Below are positions 1 through 11,738 of a stretch of DNA of 64,000 bases, piece by piece; positions within the stretch are counted from its first letter, which is position 1; each line of letters starts with the position of its first letter. A program made the position numbers and the translations under genes. The DNA comes from Pelobates cultripes (lineage: Eukaryota; Chordata; Amphibia; Anura; Pelobatidae). The notes under the pieces are model-generated. The model searched no databases. It was given only the letters and a program-made list of their open reading frames with translations, and was not told where the DNA came from. The stretch covers positions 87,550,699 to 87,614,698 of the forward strand of contig OW240916.1 of the NCBI GenBank assembly GCA_933207985.1. Direction: 5' to 3'.

Positions 1-1739
1 AATTATTTAGGAATGTTAGAATAATTTTGATACCCTGTTACTTGTTAGTAGATATTTTTTAAATCATGACCATCTATACCATTTTTGCAATTTTGGTCCT
101 CCCTTTCTATGACCATGTATTTCAAATTTGTAGCCACATTTTGGGTGTTTATGGGTTTTGTATAAAATTATAATGTAACATATTGCTGCATTTAGATGGC
201 GTGAAATAATAGATTTTTTGCTATTCTTTATTTATTATTTTATGAACAAAATATTCAATAAAAAAGGATTTCTCATGAGTTAACTATATGACAGTTCCAA
301 AATGTAAAAACCAATTGTGATTAGAGTTGTGTTTTAAGATTAATGTTGGGATTAGGAATATGTCTTATTAGATTTTTTTTAAAGGTAGCCTTAATGGTTA
401 GGGTTAACACTTAACAGGATGCTCAACCACGGATCTCTTCTTTAGGGAGGAAAACAGTACTTTTATCATTTTATACTAGGTGGTAGCTAAACAAGGCAGT
501 ACAAACTAATTTCTTCCAGCCACATTACTAGTGTAGGTAAATATAGGGAGAGAGACAAAAGTTGGTTTAGGTGGATGGGGAGAGAGACACAAGGAGGGAT
601 AAAGGGGGAGTCATGAAATAAAATGACATCGTTGGGGTCAAGGGACTGAAGCGATTAAAGAATGGCACCAGGGAGGGTTTATTGCATTTTAATATGGGCT
701 AAGACCCCAGAAGGGTTTAGAACTTAGCTCTACCTTTAATTGTTAGAGAGATTATTTCATGACATCTTAATTCCTCTCAGAGTTAGCTTAAACTCTAGCA
801 CTATATGATATACAAGAGAAAAATTAATAAAGAGAAATAGAGATATGGGAAGATCTAAATAATACTCTCAACTGAACTAAATGTATACCATACAATACTT
901 AAAAATACCAAGTCACAAAGAGATGAACAGACTAAACTGAACATAAATTAGTAGTGAACAGTAAAAATAAGGAAATAATAAAAAATTGTATTTTAGATGA
1001 ACTAAGGACATCAATTATATAGATTCAAATAAATATAATGAATAAATAAATAAATGTAACACACACTTTGGTAAAATAAAAGGAAATGAGATATATCCTT
1101 AAAATAGCCTTAGACAATATAATAACAATGTAGAAAGTTAGTGTCAAATGACACAAGAGAGAAATAAACTTGTTGCTAAATGATCTATTGCTGTATCTCA
1201 TACCATAGAAACCAGCACAAAATCTTCAAAAATTAGTCTGTGTATAATAAATTAACAGGATGGAAAAACAGTGAATATAAATAACAGGAGTAAATTCAGT
1301 ACATCTCAGCCCATAAAAACCAGCTCATAAAATCTTCAAAAAGTCTGGTCAGGGTTTTCAACCGAGCAATTAAAACTCCTAGAGGAGAGACCCTCACCAA
1401 GAAATTTGAAGTTTCTAGTCATTTTAATAATGTTCCAGCTTTTATAACAAAATATATTAAACACTTTTGAAAAATTCTTAATTTGAAAAAGAGACTCAAG
1501 ATAAGACAGAAGCCCTGTGGATTTTTAAACTTCACACCATAAACTAAGGGGCCTTAATGTAGATTTTGACCTAAATGGGTATCTGACTTTTTAGAGTTTA
1601 TTATTTTATAAGTTTACCTTTTTTTGTAGTATTTTTAACAGGTCACTGATAATTCTTAGGTATGATTTATTAAGTAATTTCAATTATAAATATTATTTTA
1701 TTTTTTTCTATATTTTTAAATATTTAATTTAATACGGTG

Positions 1740-1740
<1 letters not shown>
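1..1740. other. AT-rich intergenic DNA, no gene seen
   Basis: No ORF of note and no recognised transposon. The only structure I see is an imperfect direct repeat of about 47 bases (around 1190-1240 and 1301-1347) sharing an ACCAGC...AAAATCTTCAAAAA...GTCTG core, about 109 bases apart. Confidence 0.5.
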
Positions 1741-1741
<1 letters not shown>

Positions 1742-1796
<55 letters not shown>

Positions 1797-1801
1797 CACA
1801 A

Positions 1802-1861
<60 letters not shown>
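1742..1861. repeat. Compound AT/CA/TA dinucleotide microsatellite
   Basis: About 50 bases of (AT)n, an interruption with AATAAACACA, then (CA)n at about 1802-1818, then (TA)n to 1861. The sequence is read directly. The true length is likely polymorphic, and assembly length errors are possible. Confidence 0.95.
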
Positions 1862-1864
<3 letters not shown>

Positions 1865-2541
1865 CATATATCTTTCTTGTTATTTATTTAATGGTTTTAT
1901 TTCCCTACATTAATACCTCTGTCTTATCTCTGTGATGTCCATAGATGCATCTCCCCCATCCCTTAGCTTTATTGCAAGCCCATCTGACCCTAATATATCT
2001 CTCTACCTCAGCCTGATTTAAAACTTACACAGCCCCAGACTTCCAAGCAACACAGAGCTCCATGCAGCTGTTCTGCTACCCTTTGCAACAGATAGCCTTC
2101 CCTTCCACCCTACCCCTCACTCACCAACCCCAAGCTCATTTTCTCATTTATAGATAGTCACCCAAACAACTTTCATTCTCCTGAAATGACAGGTCCAAAC
2201 ACTGATCAGGACATAATTCCAATCTCTTAACACTATATAATACATACCCTCTCTCCCTACTAATAGCTATATATTACACACCAATATTATATACTTTTAT
2301 TTATTTTTTAATTTTATTTTTTTAAATACGACCATACTGTTATTCTTCATAACTCTTTTCTCACTCTAATTTTGTTCACATCACTACCACCATAAGCACA
2401 CACCTCAAACTGGAAAACAAATTATCATACACCATGGCATGCTCTGTTGCTGTAACTTATCTGCTGAGTGCTGGTGGAGAGTTATAAAAAAAAAATAGCC
2501 CTCCTACCCCCACCTCACTTTTAAAGTATCCCATTCACTAT
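1862..2541. other. Unrecognised, pyrimidine-rich stretch
   Basis: C/T-rich text with no supportable ORF. It lies directly 5' of the LINE endonuclease remnant, so part of it could be that element's 5' region, but no motif shows this. Confidence 0.4.
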
Positions 2542-2599
2542 ATGGCCAAACAAAAATTATGTCCGCATTTCTATTCCTTATGTTACTTGCCCTTGCAAA

Positions 2600-3256
2600 T
2601 GAGGTGGAGTCGATCACTGGTCCCCCAGGTAATTCTAGTCCTAATCTCCCCACTAAAAAAGGCCTCTCTTTTGTGCACTGTAATATCTGTAGCTTACTAC
2701 TGCAAGCCTGGTGTTCCCATTACAACCCAAAAATCTGAATCATGGTTAGCAACTAAAATACCAGACTCAGCCATTTCAATACAGGGTTATTCATGTTTTA
2801 GAAATCACAGAGCAAAGAGAGGAGGAGGCATTGTTATTTATGTTGACAATTCCATAAAATTTACTCTGTTAAAAATATATAACTCCCATTCTGCCTTTGA
2901 TTTCCTTTCTGGCACAACTGAGATTCCTTTCAGTAAACCTATCATTGTTGCTGGAATCCACTGCCCACCTAGCTCTCCAGTGCACTCCCTTTCTGACATA
3001 GCTCAACTAAGTGACTCTGTAGCTCAAAATCAAAAAAAGTGAACTGTTGGTTTTTGGATATTTGAATATTGATTGGCTGAATCCTAAAAATAATAAATCA
3101 TGTACACTGTTTAAGACTTTGCAGCTAACACAATTAACTTGCATTAATATTAAAAGCCAGAACCATACAACAGGAGGGATTGCATTCTTTCCAGTTGTCC
3201 AAACAGAATCAAGAAAGCAATTGTTCTGCCTAACAGTTTCAATGACCAGTGTCTAG
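2600..3256 (+). pseudogene. LINE endonuclease (AP-type) remnant
   Basis: Part of the EEP/APE-type nuclease that nicks target DNA for reverse transcription. Visible pieces in order are: a LSFVHCNICSLLL-like start (about 2668-2705, another frame); ESWLATKIPDSAISIQGYSC, matching the ETW...IPDS...I.GY segment that holds the catalytic Glu; GGGIVIYVDNSIK; and, near 3047, GYLNIDWLNP, matching the GDLNIDW box with the Asp changed to Tyr. Frameshifts and a stop at about 3040 separate the pieces. The changed GDxN Asp suggests an inactive enzyme. Confidence 0.75.
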
Positions 3257-3399
3257 TCTACTGCATACACAAAATAAAGGCCACTTAATCCCCTCCCAAG
3301 ATTATAATCACCTGGTCTTTCAAGAAATGTAATCTTGAATCCTTTTTAAACTATCTCAAGAGCATACCATGGCAGAGATTAAGTCTAATACCAGATCTA

Positions 3400-4303
3400 G
3401 ACTCTGCAATTGCATTTTTTCAGTCCGAGCTCTTGCGTGTTTGGAATTTGCATGCCCCACTGCATAAAGTGCAAATAAAAGGGACACACCTGCACTGGGT
3501 TAAAGCTGACCTCATTCAAATGTACCAGCTTAGAGATTCACTGTGTTTAAAGTTCAAGCTTACTGGCTCCATGAACGATCTCCATGTACCTACAGACAAT
3601 GCGAAATGCATGCAGAAAACAAACAAAAATGGCAAAGGCACAATATTTCAGTGACAATTTGAACAATTTGAACAATAATCTATCAAACCCAATAAACTTT
3701 TGGAAAATCATAAATAGCATACAAACCCCCACAGTCCACTCCCAACCCTCCACTGTCAAAATGGACAACCAAACACCCTAGATGTAGCAAATGCCTTTAA
3801 TAATTATTTTGTCGGATGTTCTACTACCCTGGTTGCTAAGATAACAAATTACACTCATTTTCAGACCACAAATAAAGATCAGGCTCTGCCAAATCTTCAA
3901 AATCCTCATACAGAGAAATTCAATTTTAGACCTGTGCCTGTTAGTGTCCTTAATAAACATCTTAATAATTAAAAAAATTAAAAACCAGTGTGGTCCAGAT
4001 CAAATCTCAGCAATGTTGCTGACACTCAGTGCACCAGCAATTGCTAAACCTGTCACTACCCTTATCAATGAATCCCTGGTGTCAGGATACATACCCAAAC
4101 TATGGAAAACTGTAAAAGTTGTACCTATCCATAAAAGTGGTGACAATACTTTGGTATCTAACTATCGCTGGATATCATTGCTCCCGGGATTGTCAAAAAT
4201 CTAGGAAAAATGCGTCCACATGCAACTATGTGAATATTATCAACAATCAAATTATCTGACCCCTGATCAATCAAGCTTTCGTCCAAATAACTCAACTTTG
4301 ACT
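3400..4303 (+). pseudogene. LINE reverse transcriptase, N-terminal part, truncated
   Basis: The linker and first RT blocks of the LINE above. About 3.58-3.78 kb resembles the pre-RT linker (NPINFWKIINSI). From 3944, GPDQISAMLLTLSAP, GYIPKLWKTVKVVPIHK and SNYRWISLLPGLSKI match RT motifs 0-2. After a stop, HMQLCEYYQQSNYLTPDQSS and FRPNNST continue motif 2a. RT motifs A to E, including both catalytic Asp blocks, are absent because the element is cut at 4303. Non-functional. Confidence 0.8.
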
Positions 4304-4949
4304 GGCCCCAAAAAAGGCCAAATAAAAATCCATAATAACCGACGCAATAAAAAAAAAAAAAACAGAGCGCAAAATAAAATAATCCATCTTCACCCGGCGA
4401 GAGCTCCACGCAGACTGAGCTCTGCAGGGCGGGTGAAGGCTTGTAAAGCCTTGGCCCACCCTGCAATTAGGCTCAGAGCCCTATGATTGGTGGGTTTAAG
4501 CCATCCAATCAGAGTGCTCTGACAGGTAAATGAAGAGACTGACAGGTAAGTCTCTACATTTACCTATCACAGCACTCTGATTGGTTGGCTTGAAATCCAC
4601 CAATCAGGGTGCTCTGTGTCACTTTACACACGTGGGAAAGTTCTTTGGAATTCTTATGTGTAATTTGACTCATAACTCTCTGATTGGTGGATTAAGTAAC
4701 CAATCAGAGAGTTATGAGTCAAATTACACAGCGTGGGGAAATTCCAAAGAACTTTCCCAGGCTGTGTAAAATGACACAGAGCACTCTGATTGGTGGATTT
4801 CAAACCAACCAATCAGAGTGCTGTGACAGGTAAATGTAGAGACTTACCTGTCAGTCTCTTCAATTACCTGCCAGAGCACTCTGATTGGATGGCTTAAACC
4901 CACCAATCAGAGTGCTCTGAGCCTAATTGCAGGGTGGGGCAAGGCTTTA
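4304..4949. mobile_element. Foldback (long inverted repeat) element
   Basis: A large palindrome. The left arm (about 4444-4687) and right arm (about 4700-4949) are reverse complements around a 12-base loop at 4688-4699. The arms contain repeated ACTCTGATTGGTTGG-like CCAATCA boxes, CATTTACCTGTCACAGC-like stretches and AAAGTTCTTTGGAA. The left end has an extra tail (4304-4443) with poly-A and a GC-rich segment that the right arm lacks. It sits inside the RT of the upstream LINE. A half copy is at 26565-26888. Non-autonomous; superfamily unknown, with no clear target duplication. Confidence 0.8.
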
Positions 4950-4952
4950 TAA

Positions 4953-5094
4953 CTCCCTAATTCTCATGATATTAGGGAGCTATCTACTAAAAGACTGAAA
5001 GACCTGAATTGGTCTTTCAGCCAAATTTACTAATACTAAGTAAAGATTACTTAGTATTAGTAAATTATGCAACTACTCGCTATACCGCGAGTAG
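4953..5094. repeat. Run of four consecutive perfect hairpins
   Basis: Four stem-loops lie side by side: 4953-4979 (9-bp stem CTCCCTAAT), 4995-5020 (10-bp stem CTGAAAGACC, 6-nt loop), 5024-5066 (20-bp perfect stem, 3-nt loop) and 5073-5094 (8-bp stem CTACTCGC, 6-nt loop). They follow directly on the right arm of the foldback element and may be part of it. Confidence 0.85.
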
Positions 5095-5100
5095 GGGCAT

Positions 5101-5726
5101 GTCTATTAAACAGGCCTGTGGTTTCTAGTTATGCCTCTGACTCTAACATATGGTCTGAATTAAATCTCATAATGGGTGCATTTCTTTTGAAGTAGGTACA
5201 GCTATACAATAAGTCCCCTTCACACACCTACTTGGAGAAAAGCACTATGCCTTTGAAAACAAGCAATCTCAAAACTCAAAGTCATGGTCAGGAAAATGCA
5301 TTGTGCTACCTGGGAAAGGCATTGTGCTGCCTGGGTTGACAGATGAAATGCTGCCCCCCCACCCCCACCCCCACCCAAAAAAAAAAACACGCTCTCCAAA
5401 ACACGCTTACATCCATTGTTTCAGTGGAAAATTAGAACCCAACGCTTCCACAGCTCGGCAGAGAAAAGGACTGAATGCTACAAGAATCAGATTCTGGGCC
5501 TCCTCTTCAAAGTGAGAATTAATTGAAATTCTGAGTTAATTCAAAGGGGATATCAAATTTAAGGTCAAAACAGCCAAACTGGATAAAAAAAATCTCCAAT
5601 TTGATTTTTCCTCTAGATCAGCTAATTTGATTTTAAGTGAGAATTGCTGGAAATTCAATGTTCATTTATTTCAAATGTTAGTGAATAATCCTGAAAACCT
5701 CTTGATGAAATCTAAAAAAAAAAAAA
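5101..5726. other. Unrecognised DNA with a C-rich tract
   Basis: No convincing gene. A polypyrimidine run of repeated CCCCCAC followed by poly-A lies at about 5353-5390. A poly-A run at about 5713-5725 abuts the start of L1-A and could be an older poly-A tail or part of the target. Confidence 0.4.
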
Positions 5727-5845
5727 TCTAGAGGGGAACCAAGCTGCACACATTTGCCCAGAGCTCCTCACCGGCCTCTTAGCCAAAAGCCCACAAAAGC
5801 TATAAACCCAAGAATACACACAAACTCCCATCACCCTCAAGCCCT

Positions 5846-6813
5846 ATGGACAAACGCACGCCGCGGAAACAGGGCAAAAAACCCCCAGAGACGGGTACAA
5901 CAGTGCTGGACCTTCTTGCGGTCCCCCGCTCGCAACGCATGGAAACACAAAATGGCGGCGACACCAGCCCGCAGGCCTCTGCCTCTTGACTGGACCCGGG
6001 GATACCACAGCCACAGGGCTGCACCACACCAGAGACCACTCGCATTTTATCAGAACTGGCAGCAGTCAGAACTTACCTGGCACAAGAAATAGAAAGCAGT
6101 TCCAGAGCAGTAATGGCGGAGATTCACTCCCTGGACGCGAGAACCTCGTACCTGGAGCAACGAGTGGAAACAACCACCATAGCTCACAATGCCATGGCTG
6201 ACCACGTAACACAGCTCACCATCCGCCTGGAAGCCTCAGAAGCCGCATTAGAAGATTTGGCGAATCGATCAAGCCGAAACAACTTGATAATACGCGACCT
6301 ACCCGAGCAACATAATGAAGGCCCTCTCATAGATACTGTCCTCACGATATTGAAACCGTTACTGCCAGACATACCAGAAGAGCGATGGCACATAGACAGG
6401 GCACACAGGGCACTGCGTGCAAGACGGGAGGAAGCAGCACAACCGAGAGACATCATAGTGTGCTTCCTCCATTACCAAACCAAGGAGGCAGTACTGAGAA
6501 AAGCCCGCAAAGGCCCCATCCGATATAACAATAAAGATCTCGCCTTCTATCAGGATCTCGCCCCATCACCCTCCAGCATAGGAAGCCTATCACATATGTA
6601 CTCAGAGCCCACACGGTGAAGTATGCATGGGGCCATCCCTTCAAATTACTGGTATTCAAACATGGTAGCCTGCACGTCCTCCTGCCAGGTGCAGACCCCC
6701 AACAATACCTATGTGAGCTGGGAATCACCACGACGGACACCATCACCCTGCCTACTGCCGTGGCTCCAGCCCTCCCAACTCTACCCCGAGACTGGTACTC
6801 TACCATGGAGTGA
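5846..6813 (+). pseudogene. L1-A ORF1 protein (RNA-binding chaperone), broken
   Basis: L1 ORF1p coats element RNA as a trimer. The ATG at 5846 starts MDKRTPRKQGKKPPE and runs in frame into a coiled-coil-like stretch (IHSLDARTSYLEQRVETT, ITIRLEASEAALEDL-type heptads). Next come the RRM start RSSRNNLIIRDLPE at about 6270-6310, and WHIDRAHRALRARR. After a frameshift near 6585-6610 the C-terminal domain follows (KYAWGHPFKLLVFKHG). An in-frame TGA at 5987-5989 breaks the N-terminus. An internal ATG at 6113 lies past that stop. About 320 codons overall, a normal ORF1 length. Confidence 0.85.
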
Positions 6814-7149
6814 CGGCACACCCCACCACCCAACAGACAGCAGCGGAGAAGCCGTGACCCGGCAGACCTGAATCCACGGCTCACCCACAGGAAACCCACG
6901 CAGGTACAGGGAGCCCCCTTCTCACGCCAGGGACTGCCACCCTAACTGGGAACATCACCCTCACCCCTCAGAGACAGACCCACAAACCTAAGTGACCTGG
7001 CACCAGCCACCAGAGAGGTCCGACATGCTCCACTCTCTCCCCCATTCCCTCTAAGACTCTGCCACTTACCTGCCGACCATCTCCGACCCCGCTCTGCGAT
7101 ACATCCACCACCGAACAGGCATCCAGGAGAAGGATCCTGGCATCGGGCC

Positions 7150-7777
7150 GCATCCACTCACAACCCATAAACCTTATCAACGTGTATGCCCCCAACACTC
7201 CCTCACAACAGTTTTGGGACCATATAGCCAACACCATCGCTGCCCTCCCCACAGGAATTATCCTACTAGGAGGAGATCTCAATGCCACCCCTTCCCCAGC
7301 GGCAGACAGAAGCTCACGTCCGGGCATCCCCAGATCACACGGATTGGGGGGCCAGGACAAGCTACTACACCACTTTATCCAAAGAACAGGACTAATCAAC
7401 GCCTGGAGAGCACAACATCCAGAGAGCAGGGACTATACTTATATCTCCACCCCCTCACAACACATTCTCGTATTGACCTCTTTCTAACCAACCACGCTGG
7501 CTTCATAAAAACTCGGAAAACAGACATAGGCACAGTCGCATGGTCAGACCACGCAGACATAAACATACACCTAGGCGGACTCTGCACCGCCACCCCTTGG
7601 ACATGGAGACTGAACAAGTCTCTCCTAAAAGACCCACAGATTATAGAAGACATACAAAAACAACTTACCACATACTTATCGGAAAACCTGACACCTGATG
7701 TTCCAATAATGACAATATGGGCCGCCCACAAGGCGGTAATCCCTTATAAAAATAGCCACTCACAAAAAGAAACTTAA
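7150..7777 (+). pseudogene. L1-A ORF2 endonuclease domain, N-terminus lost
   Basis: The APE-like nuclease of L1. Visible motifs in order are INLINVYAPNTPSQQFW (about 7170), GGDLNATPSPAADR (about 7270, the GDxN box), SRIDLFLTNH (about 7460, after a frameshift near 7450) and VAWSDHADI (about 7538, the SDH catalytic box), then the linker start WRLNKSLLKDPQIIEDIQKQL. The first third of the domain, including the QETH catalytic Glu block, is not found between ORF1 and 7150, so a deletion is inferred. This alone should abolish nicking. Confidence 0.85.
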
Positions 7778-8029
7778 AACCCCCAAACTTACCCAACTAC
7801 TAGAAACACTTCGCACCACAGAACAGCGCCACAAAACAGCACCAACCCCCAAGCCCTAAAAACACTTCAGGAGACACGCAGACGTAGCCCGATCCCTTAC
7901 ATGGTCCAAAAAGACCTACTACGACAAAGCCAACAAAATGGACACACTGCTAGCATGAACACTATGGCCTAGAACTTATCACCCACACATAACATCTATC
8001 AAAGCTCCAGATGGGCAACTCAAAACATC

Positions 8030-10004
8030 CCCGGTCAACATAGCCCAAATATTCACCACCTTTACAAAAACCTGTACAACCATACCTCCCAGGACACCGC
8101 CTCGGCAAGCCAAACACTGCAGCGTTTCTTGGGATTCCCCCCCACGTACATCACCGCGGTTCAGGCATTATATACCAATGTCACAGCCCAAGTCAAAATA
8201 ACAGGGGCAACATGCCCACTATTTACCATAGGAAATGGCACTCGACAGGGATGCCCGCTATGCCCATTATTATTCGTTTTGACCCTATAACCCTTACTAT
8301 AAGCAATAAGAGAACATCACATGATCTCAGGGGTCGGAGTGGAGGGACAGGACTTTTTAGTCTCGGGATATGCCGACGACATCCTCCTCACCATGACCAA
8401 TCCTGTGCAATCCATGCAGGCACTACTCCCACTCCTCCAGACATACAGCGATATCTCTGGATATAAAGTCAACATAGAAAAATCCAGCGCACTCCCCATC
8501 AACCTCCCAGAGGCAAACATCGCCCAAATAAGAACACTCTACCATATTCATATCACGACATCCTACCTCACATATCTAGGTATCAAACTACCAGCAGACC
8601 CCACCACACTACATCAACTGAATTACACACCTATGATACGCACCCTCATGTCGGACATGGAAACCTGGGCAGACAAACCAATCTCCTGGATCGGAAGAAT
8701 ACATTCGGTCAAGATGAACATACTCCCCCGTATATTATTCTTATTCCAAGCCCTACCACTCCCTATCACAAAACAGGATCTCACCCCCCTACAACGGGCA
8801 ATAGACCGGTTCATCTGGCAGAACAAGTGACGCAGAGTGTCGCGCACCATACTTTACTGATCCAAAACAAGAGGTGGCCTAGGCCTTCCCCACCTACACT
8901 TCTACTACCTCGCTGCCCAATTAGCCAAAATAGCCCTATGGCACACCCCACCAGAAACCAGATCTCGAAACCATACTCATGAAATCAGACCTCCCACAAT
9001 TTTACAAATGGACCCCAAGAGAACACAGAGCACTACCCCGAACAACATGCCCATCCATCACCAACTCTATCCACATATGGGATAAATAAACCCAAAAATA
9101 CAAGCTCATGTCCTCGCCTTCCCCCCGGGCATGAGACCCAGAGATTTTAGAGGCCTAGAGAATGCAGACATTCAAAGAATCCACCATTTGTACATAGGTG
9201 ACTCACTGGTTACCTTCCCCGAATTAGAAAATAGGGCGAACTTCACCCCATCAGATTTTTTCCGCTACCTCCAACTCCGAAACTACACTAGCTTAACAGC
9301 GGTTAAAATAGCAGCCAAAACCAAACCAACATTCTTTGAACAAATCTGCCTCGCGGAGGCCTATCGAAAGGGCATGACCACCACACTCTACTCCCACCTC
9401 TGTTACACCACAAAGGACTGGGGCGACCTACAATACATCACCAAGTGGGAATCAGACCTAGGTGAAACACTAGAAGGTATAGACTGGCAAGATATCTGGG
9501 AGGCCAGTGCAAAAACTTCTATATGTGTCACAATGCAAGAACAATCCTACAAAACCATGTTCCGCTGGTAGACCACACCAGTCCAACTATATCACATGAA
9601 GAAAACACACACGGACCTCTGCTGGCGACTCTGCGGAGCCAAGGGTACATACATACACATGGGGTGGACTTGCCCCGAAGTGACATTTCTGGAGAGAGGT
9701 GCAGACGCTGGCCTCCCAGATACTGACCAGACCAGTCAAACTAGACCCATGGGAATTCCTACTAGCAAAGCCCGTAGACAACTGGACCGGACGAGAACAA
9801 CAATTATTTAATAAAATAGCCCTGGCAGTAAGGCGGACCCTGGCCCAAACGTGGCTCCAGCCCACCACACCCCCCCCCATGACCCTGATAATCCATAAAC
9901 TGAAAGAATGCTATATAATGGACAAGCTAACGGCCCAAATAAGAGGCTCCTTAAAATCATTCTACAAGACATGGGAACCATGGGAGACTTACATCAATAC
10001 ATAA
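8030..10004 (+). pseudogene. L1-A ORF2 reverse transcriptase and C-terminal domain
   Basis: Reading resumes at NLYNHTSQDTASASQ and joins directly to FLGFPPTYITAVQALY (about 8128), so RT motifs 0 to A, with the first catalytic Asp block, are missing. Motif B follows (IGNGTRQGCPLCPLLF, about 8230), then motif C (GYADDILLTM, about 8370, intact), thumb (SWIGRIHSVKMNILPRILF) and WQNK. The C-terminal region follows: HHLYIGDSLVTFPEL (about 9183) and the Cys/His knuckle CWRLCGAKGTYIHMGWTCP (about 9620), spaced like L1 CCHC. After a frameshift near 9690 it ends at a stop at 10002-10004. Several in-frame stops (for example near 8289 and 8829) also occur. Confidence 0.9.
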
Positions 10005-10255
10005 CGAACAAAACTCAAGCGTCGACTATGCTCAAACAGTAGACTCCATGACCAAGACAATCCCCAACACCCTCACCCCCCCCCTCCCCCACGCTACTCC
10101 ACTCCACCCTCCCACTCATTCACAACCCAACCCTTCCTGTATTGGACTGAGTCTTCCGGTAACTCGGTCTACCTCTTGTATTAAAATGTATTATCAGATA
10201 TAATTACAATGTTATATTTGTCTGTTTTTTGTTAAAAAAAAAAAAAGAAAGAAAA
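10005..10255 (+). other. L1-A 3' UTR and A-rich tail
   Basis: Follows the ORF2 stop. C-rich (repeated CCCTCCCCC near 10078), then ending in a run of A with scattered G at 10231-10255, as expected of an L1 3' end. Confidence 0.7.
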
Positions 10256-10425
10256 ACCTGACAGGTAAAGAATATATACGGCTTCTGCGTAAGCCATTCA
10301 TAGAAATATCACTGTAACATGGAACACTCGGCTTCTGTGAAAGCCACAAACAGAAATGCTACACAACGTTTCAAGATCTGTCAGTGAACAAATAAAGAAT
10401 AAAAAAAAATAAAAAACTAGGTATG
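10256..10425. repeat. Short A-tailed segment with a duplicated 49-bp unit
   Basis: Two copies of a CGGCTTCTGYGWAAGCCA-containing unit start near 10279 and 10328. The segment ends in its own AATAAAGAATAAAAAAAAATAAAA tail. It may be extra 3' UTR of L1-A or a separate small retroposed sequence. Confidence 0.4.
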
Positions 10426-11735
10426 CATCCAACCTATACCCTGGTGTATGCAAGTTATATTCGTTTTAATCATTTTGCAGATGTGGAACTTTTTGGAGTT
10501 TACCCTTCACTCATTGCTACAGTTTATTAACCAATTTACTTTATTCTATAATTTAAATTTGTATAGTGCAGCAGAAAATGTTTGCTCTTTATTTTGTATT
10601 TTTAGTTGCCCACATTTATTGTTTGTATTATTATTTCTAAATATGCTTGGTTTTTTCACATTTTCATGTCTTTAGTATATTTGTTTTATTGTGTAATATG
10701 CATGAAATTAAAATCAGTAAATCCATTAGTTTAACACCTCATTAGCTTTTGTAAAGGTCAGCTCTTTGCATGCGTGAGAATGGATGTTTTTTTCGCCTGT
10801 GTTGGTGAACCAAAATTTGAAACTAGCTAAATTTAGACTAAATTAGCCAAGTACGATAACAGTCTACAAAGATGATTTATATTTCTTTTTTAATCACCTC
10901 ATCTATTTTAGCCCTTATTGTGTAACTAACTCTTGGAGGATATCAAAGAACATACACAGCAAAGTCAGTGGCTTAGGTTCTAATTTTCCACTGAAATACT
11001 GGCCATCGAGAGTCCGTTTGCTTCTATGGACACTTAGTTTGCTTTTCCCATTTCAGGCAAGTGCATCAGCAGTAGAGTGCATGACTACTATAAGTATGTT
11101 AGTGTCTATTCTTTTAGCTTACCCTACTGTTTACTTTTGGGTCACATTTAGGAGGTTATTGGTAAGCATTAGGTACATTGTATATGTCCATTTTTGGTGT
11201 TTTATAAAAGACTTGCTGCTAATGGCTATACAGATTGTGATAAGTCTAACTATATACAACAGTCCTGAAAGCAGAGAAGATTTCAGGTCCTACAGTAAAA
11301 AAACTGTTTTCCTGAGTGACAAGTTGAAATCTATGTCGGTGTAAAATTAATGTTGAAAACCCTGATTTTCAGTCCATGATGACATTTGTTCCTATTAAGT
11401 TCTGTGGCATTGATTACCTGTGCCTTTTAGAACATAAGCAGAGTAAAATGTATTTGTTTTCAGTACAGATTGCTAGCCTGTATAGGCACATAAGACCAAA
11501 ACAAACCTTCTGTATGAGCAGATATGAAGACTCGCACAGCTAATCACTAAACTTTCAAATTTAATTTTTTTTTTTTTTATAAATAAGACCTAAAGGGCAA
11601 AACTGAGGCAAAAATAGCCAAGTTGTGCTTGTGGTTGAGTTGGAGATTTTTTTGAGATCAGCTATTTTATAGATTTACCATTCAAATTTAATTGGTTTCA
11701 TTGGCTTGCAATGAGGATTCAGAGGTAAAGGAAGT
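10426..11735. other. Unrecognised DNA
   Basis: AT-rich. Two short hydrophobic ORFs (10448-10675 and 11018-11344) have T-rich codons and look like chance readings of T-rich DNA. A T-run lies at about 11564-11579. No transposon recognised. Confidence 0.4.
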
Positions 11736-11738
11736 TTT

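Larger units (their letters stand above)
2590..4303 (+). mobile_element. L2/CR1-group LINE, 5' and 3' truncated, broken
   Basis: A degenerate non-LTR retrotransposon on the plus strand. Endonuclease-like peptides (2.6-3.1 kb) are followed at the expected distance by reverse-transcriptase-like peptides (3.9-4.3 kb), all in shifting frames. RT homology stops abruptly at about 4303, where a foldback element begins. The peptide style (GPDQIS..., VVPIHKSGD, SNYR.ISLLPGLSKI) is that of the L2/CR1 group and not L1. I cannot separate L2 from related clades by eye. Confidence 0.8.
5727..10255 (+). mobile_element. L1-A: near full-length L1-type LINE, internally deleted
   Basis: An L1 retrotransposon with the expected order of 5' region, ORF1, ORF2 (endonuclease, reverse transcriptase, C-terminal Cys/His domain), short 3' UTR and A-rich tail (10231-10255). 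Composition is C-rich and A-rich, unlike its AT-rich surroundings, as is common for young frog L1s. ORF1 has one stop and a frameshift. ORF2 has lost the first part of its endonuclease and about 200 residues of its RT. The 5' edge is placed only roughly, after the poly-A run near 5725. No target duplication was found. Confidence 0.9.

Noticed and set aside
5073..5094. Helitron 3' end (hairpin near terminus)
   Set aside because: No CTRR terminus within the expected distance and no TC-start partner upstream.
5986..6201. Alternative overlapping frame as a separate small gene
   Set aside because: A shadow of L1-A ORF1, which shows coiled-coil and RRM motifs in the other frame.
11018..11344. 108-codon hydrophobic ORF as a membrane protein gene
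   Set aside because: T-rich codons, no family signature, no start context or splice signals, and decayed transposons next to it. A chance reading of T-rich DNA.
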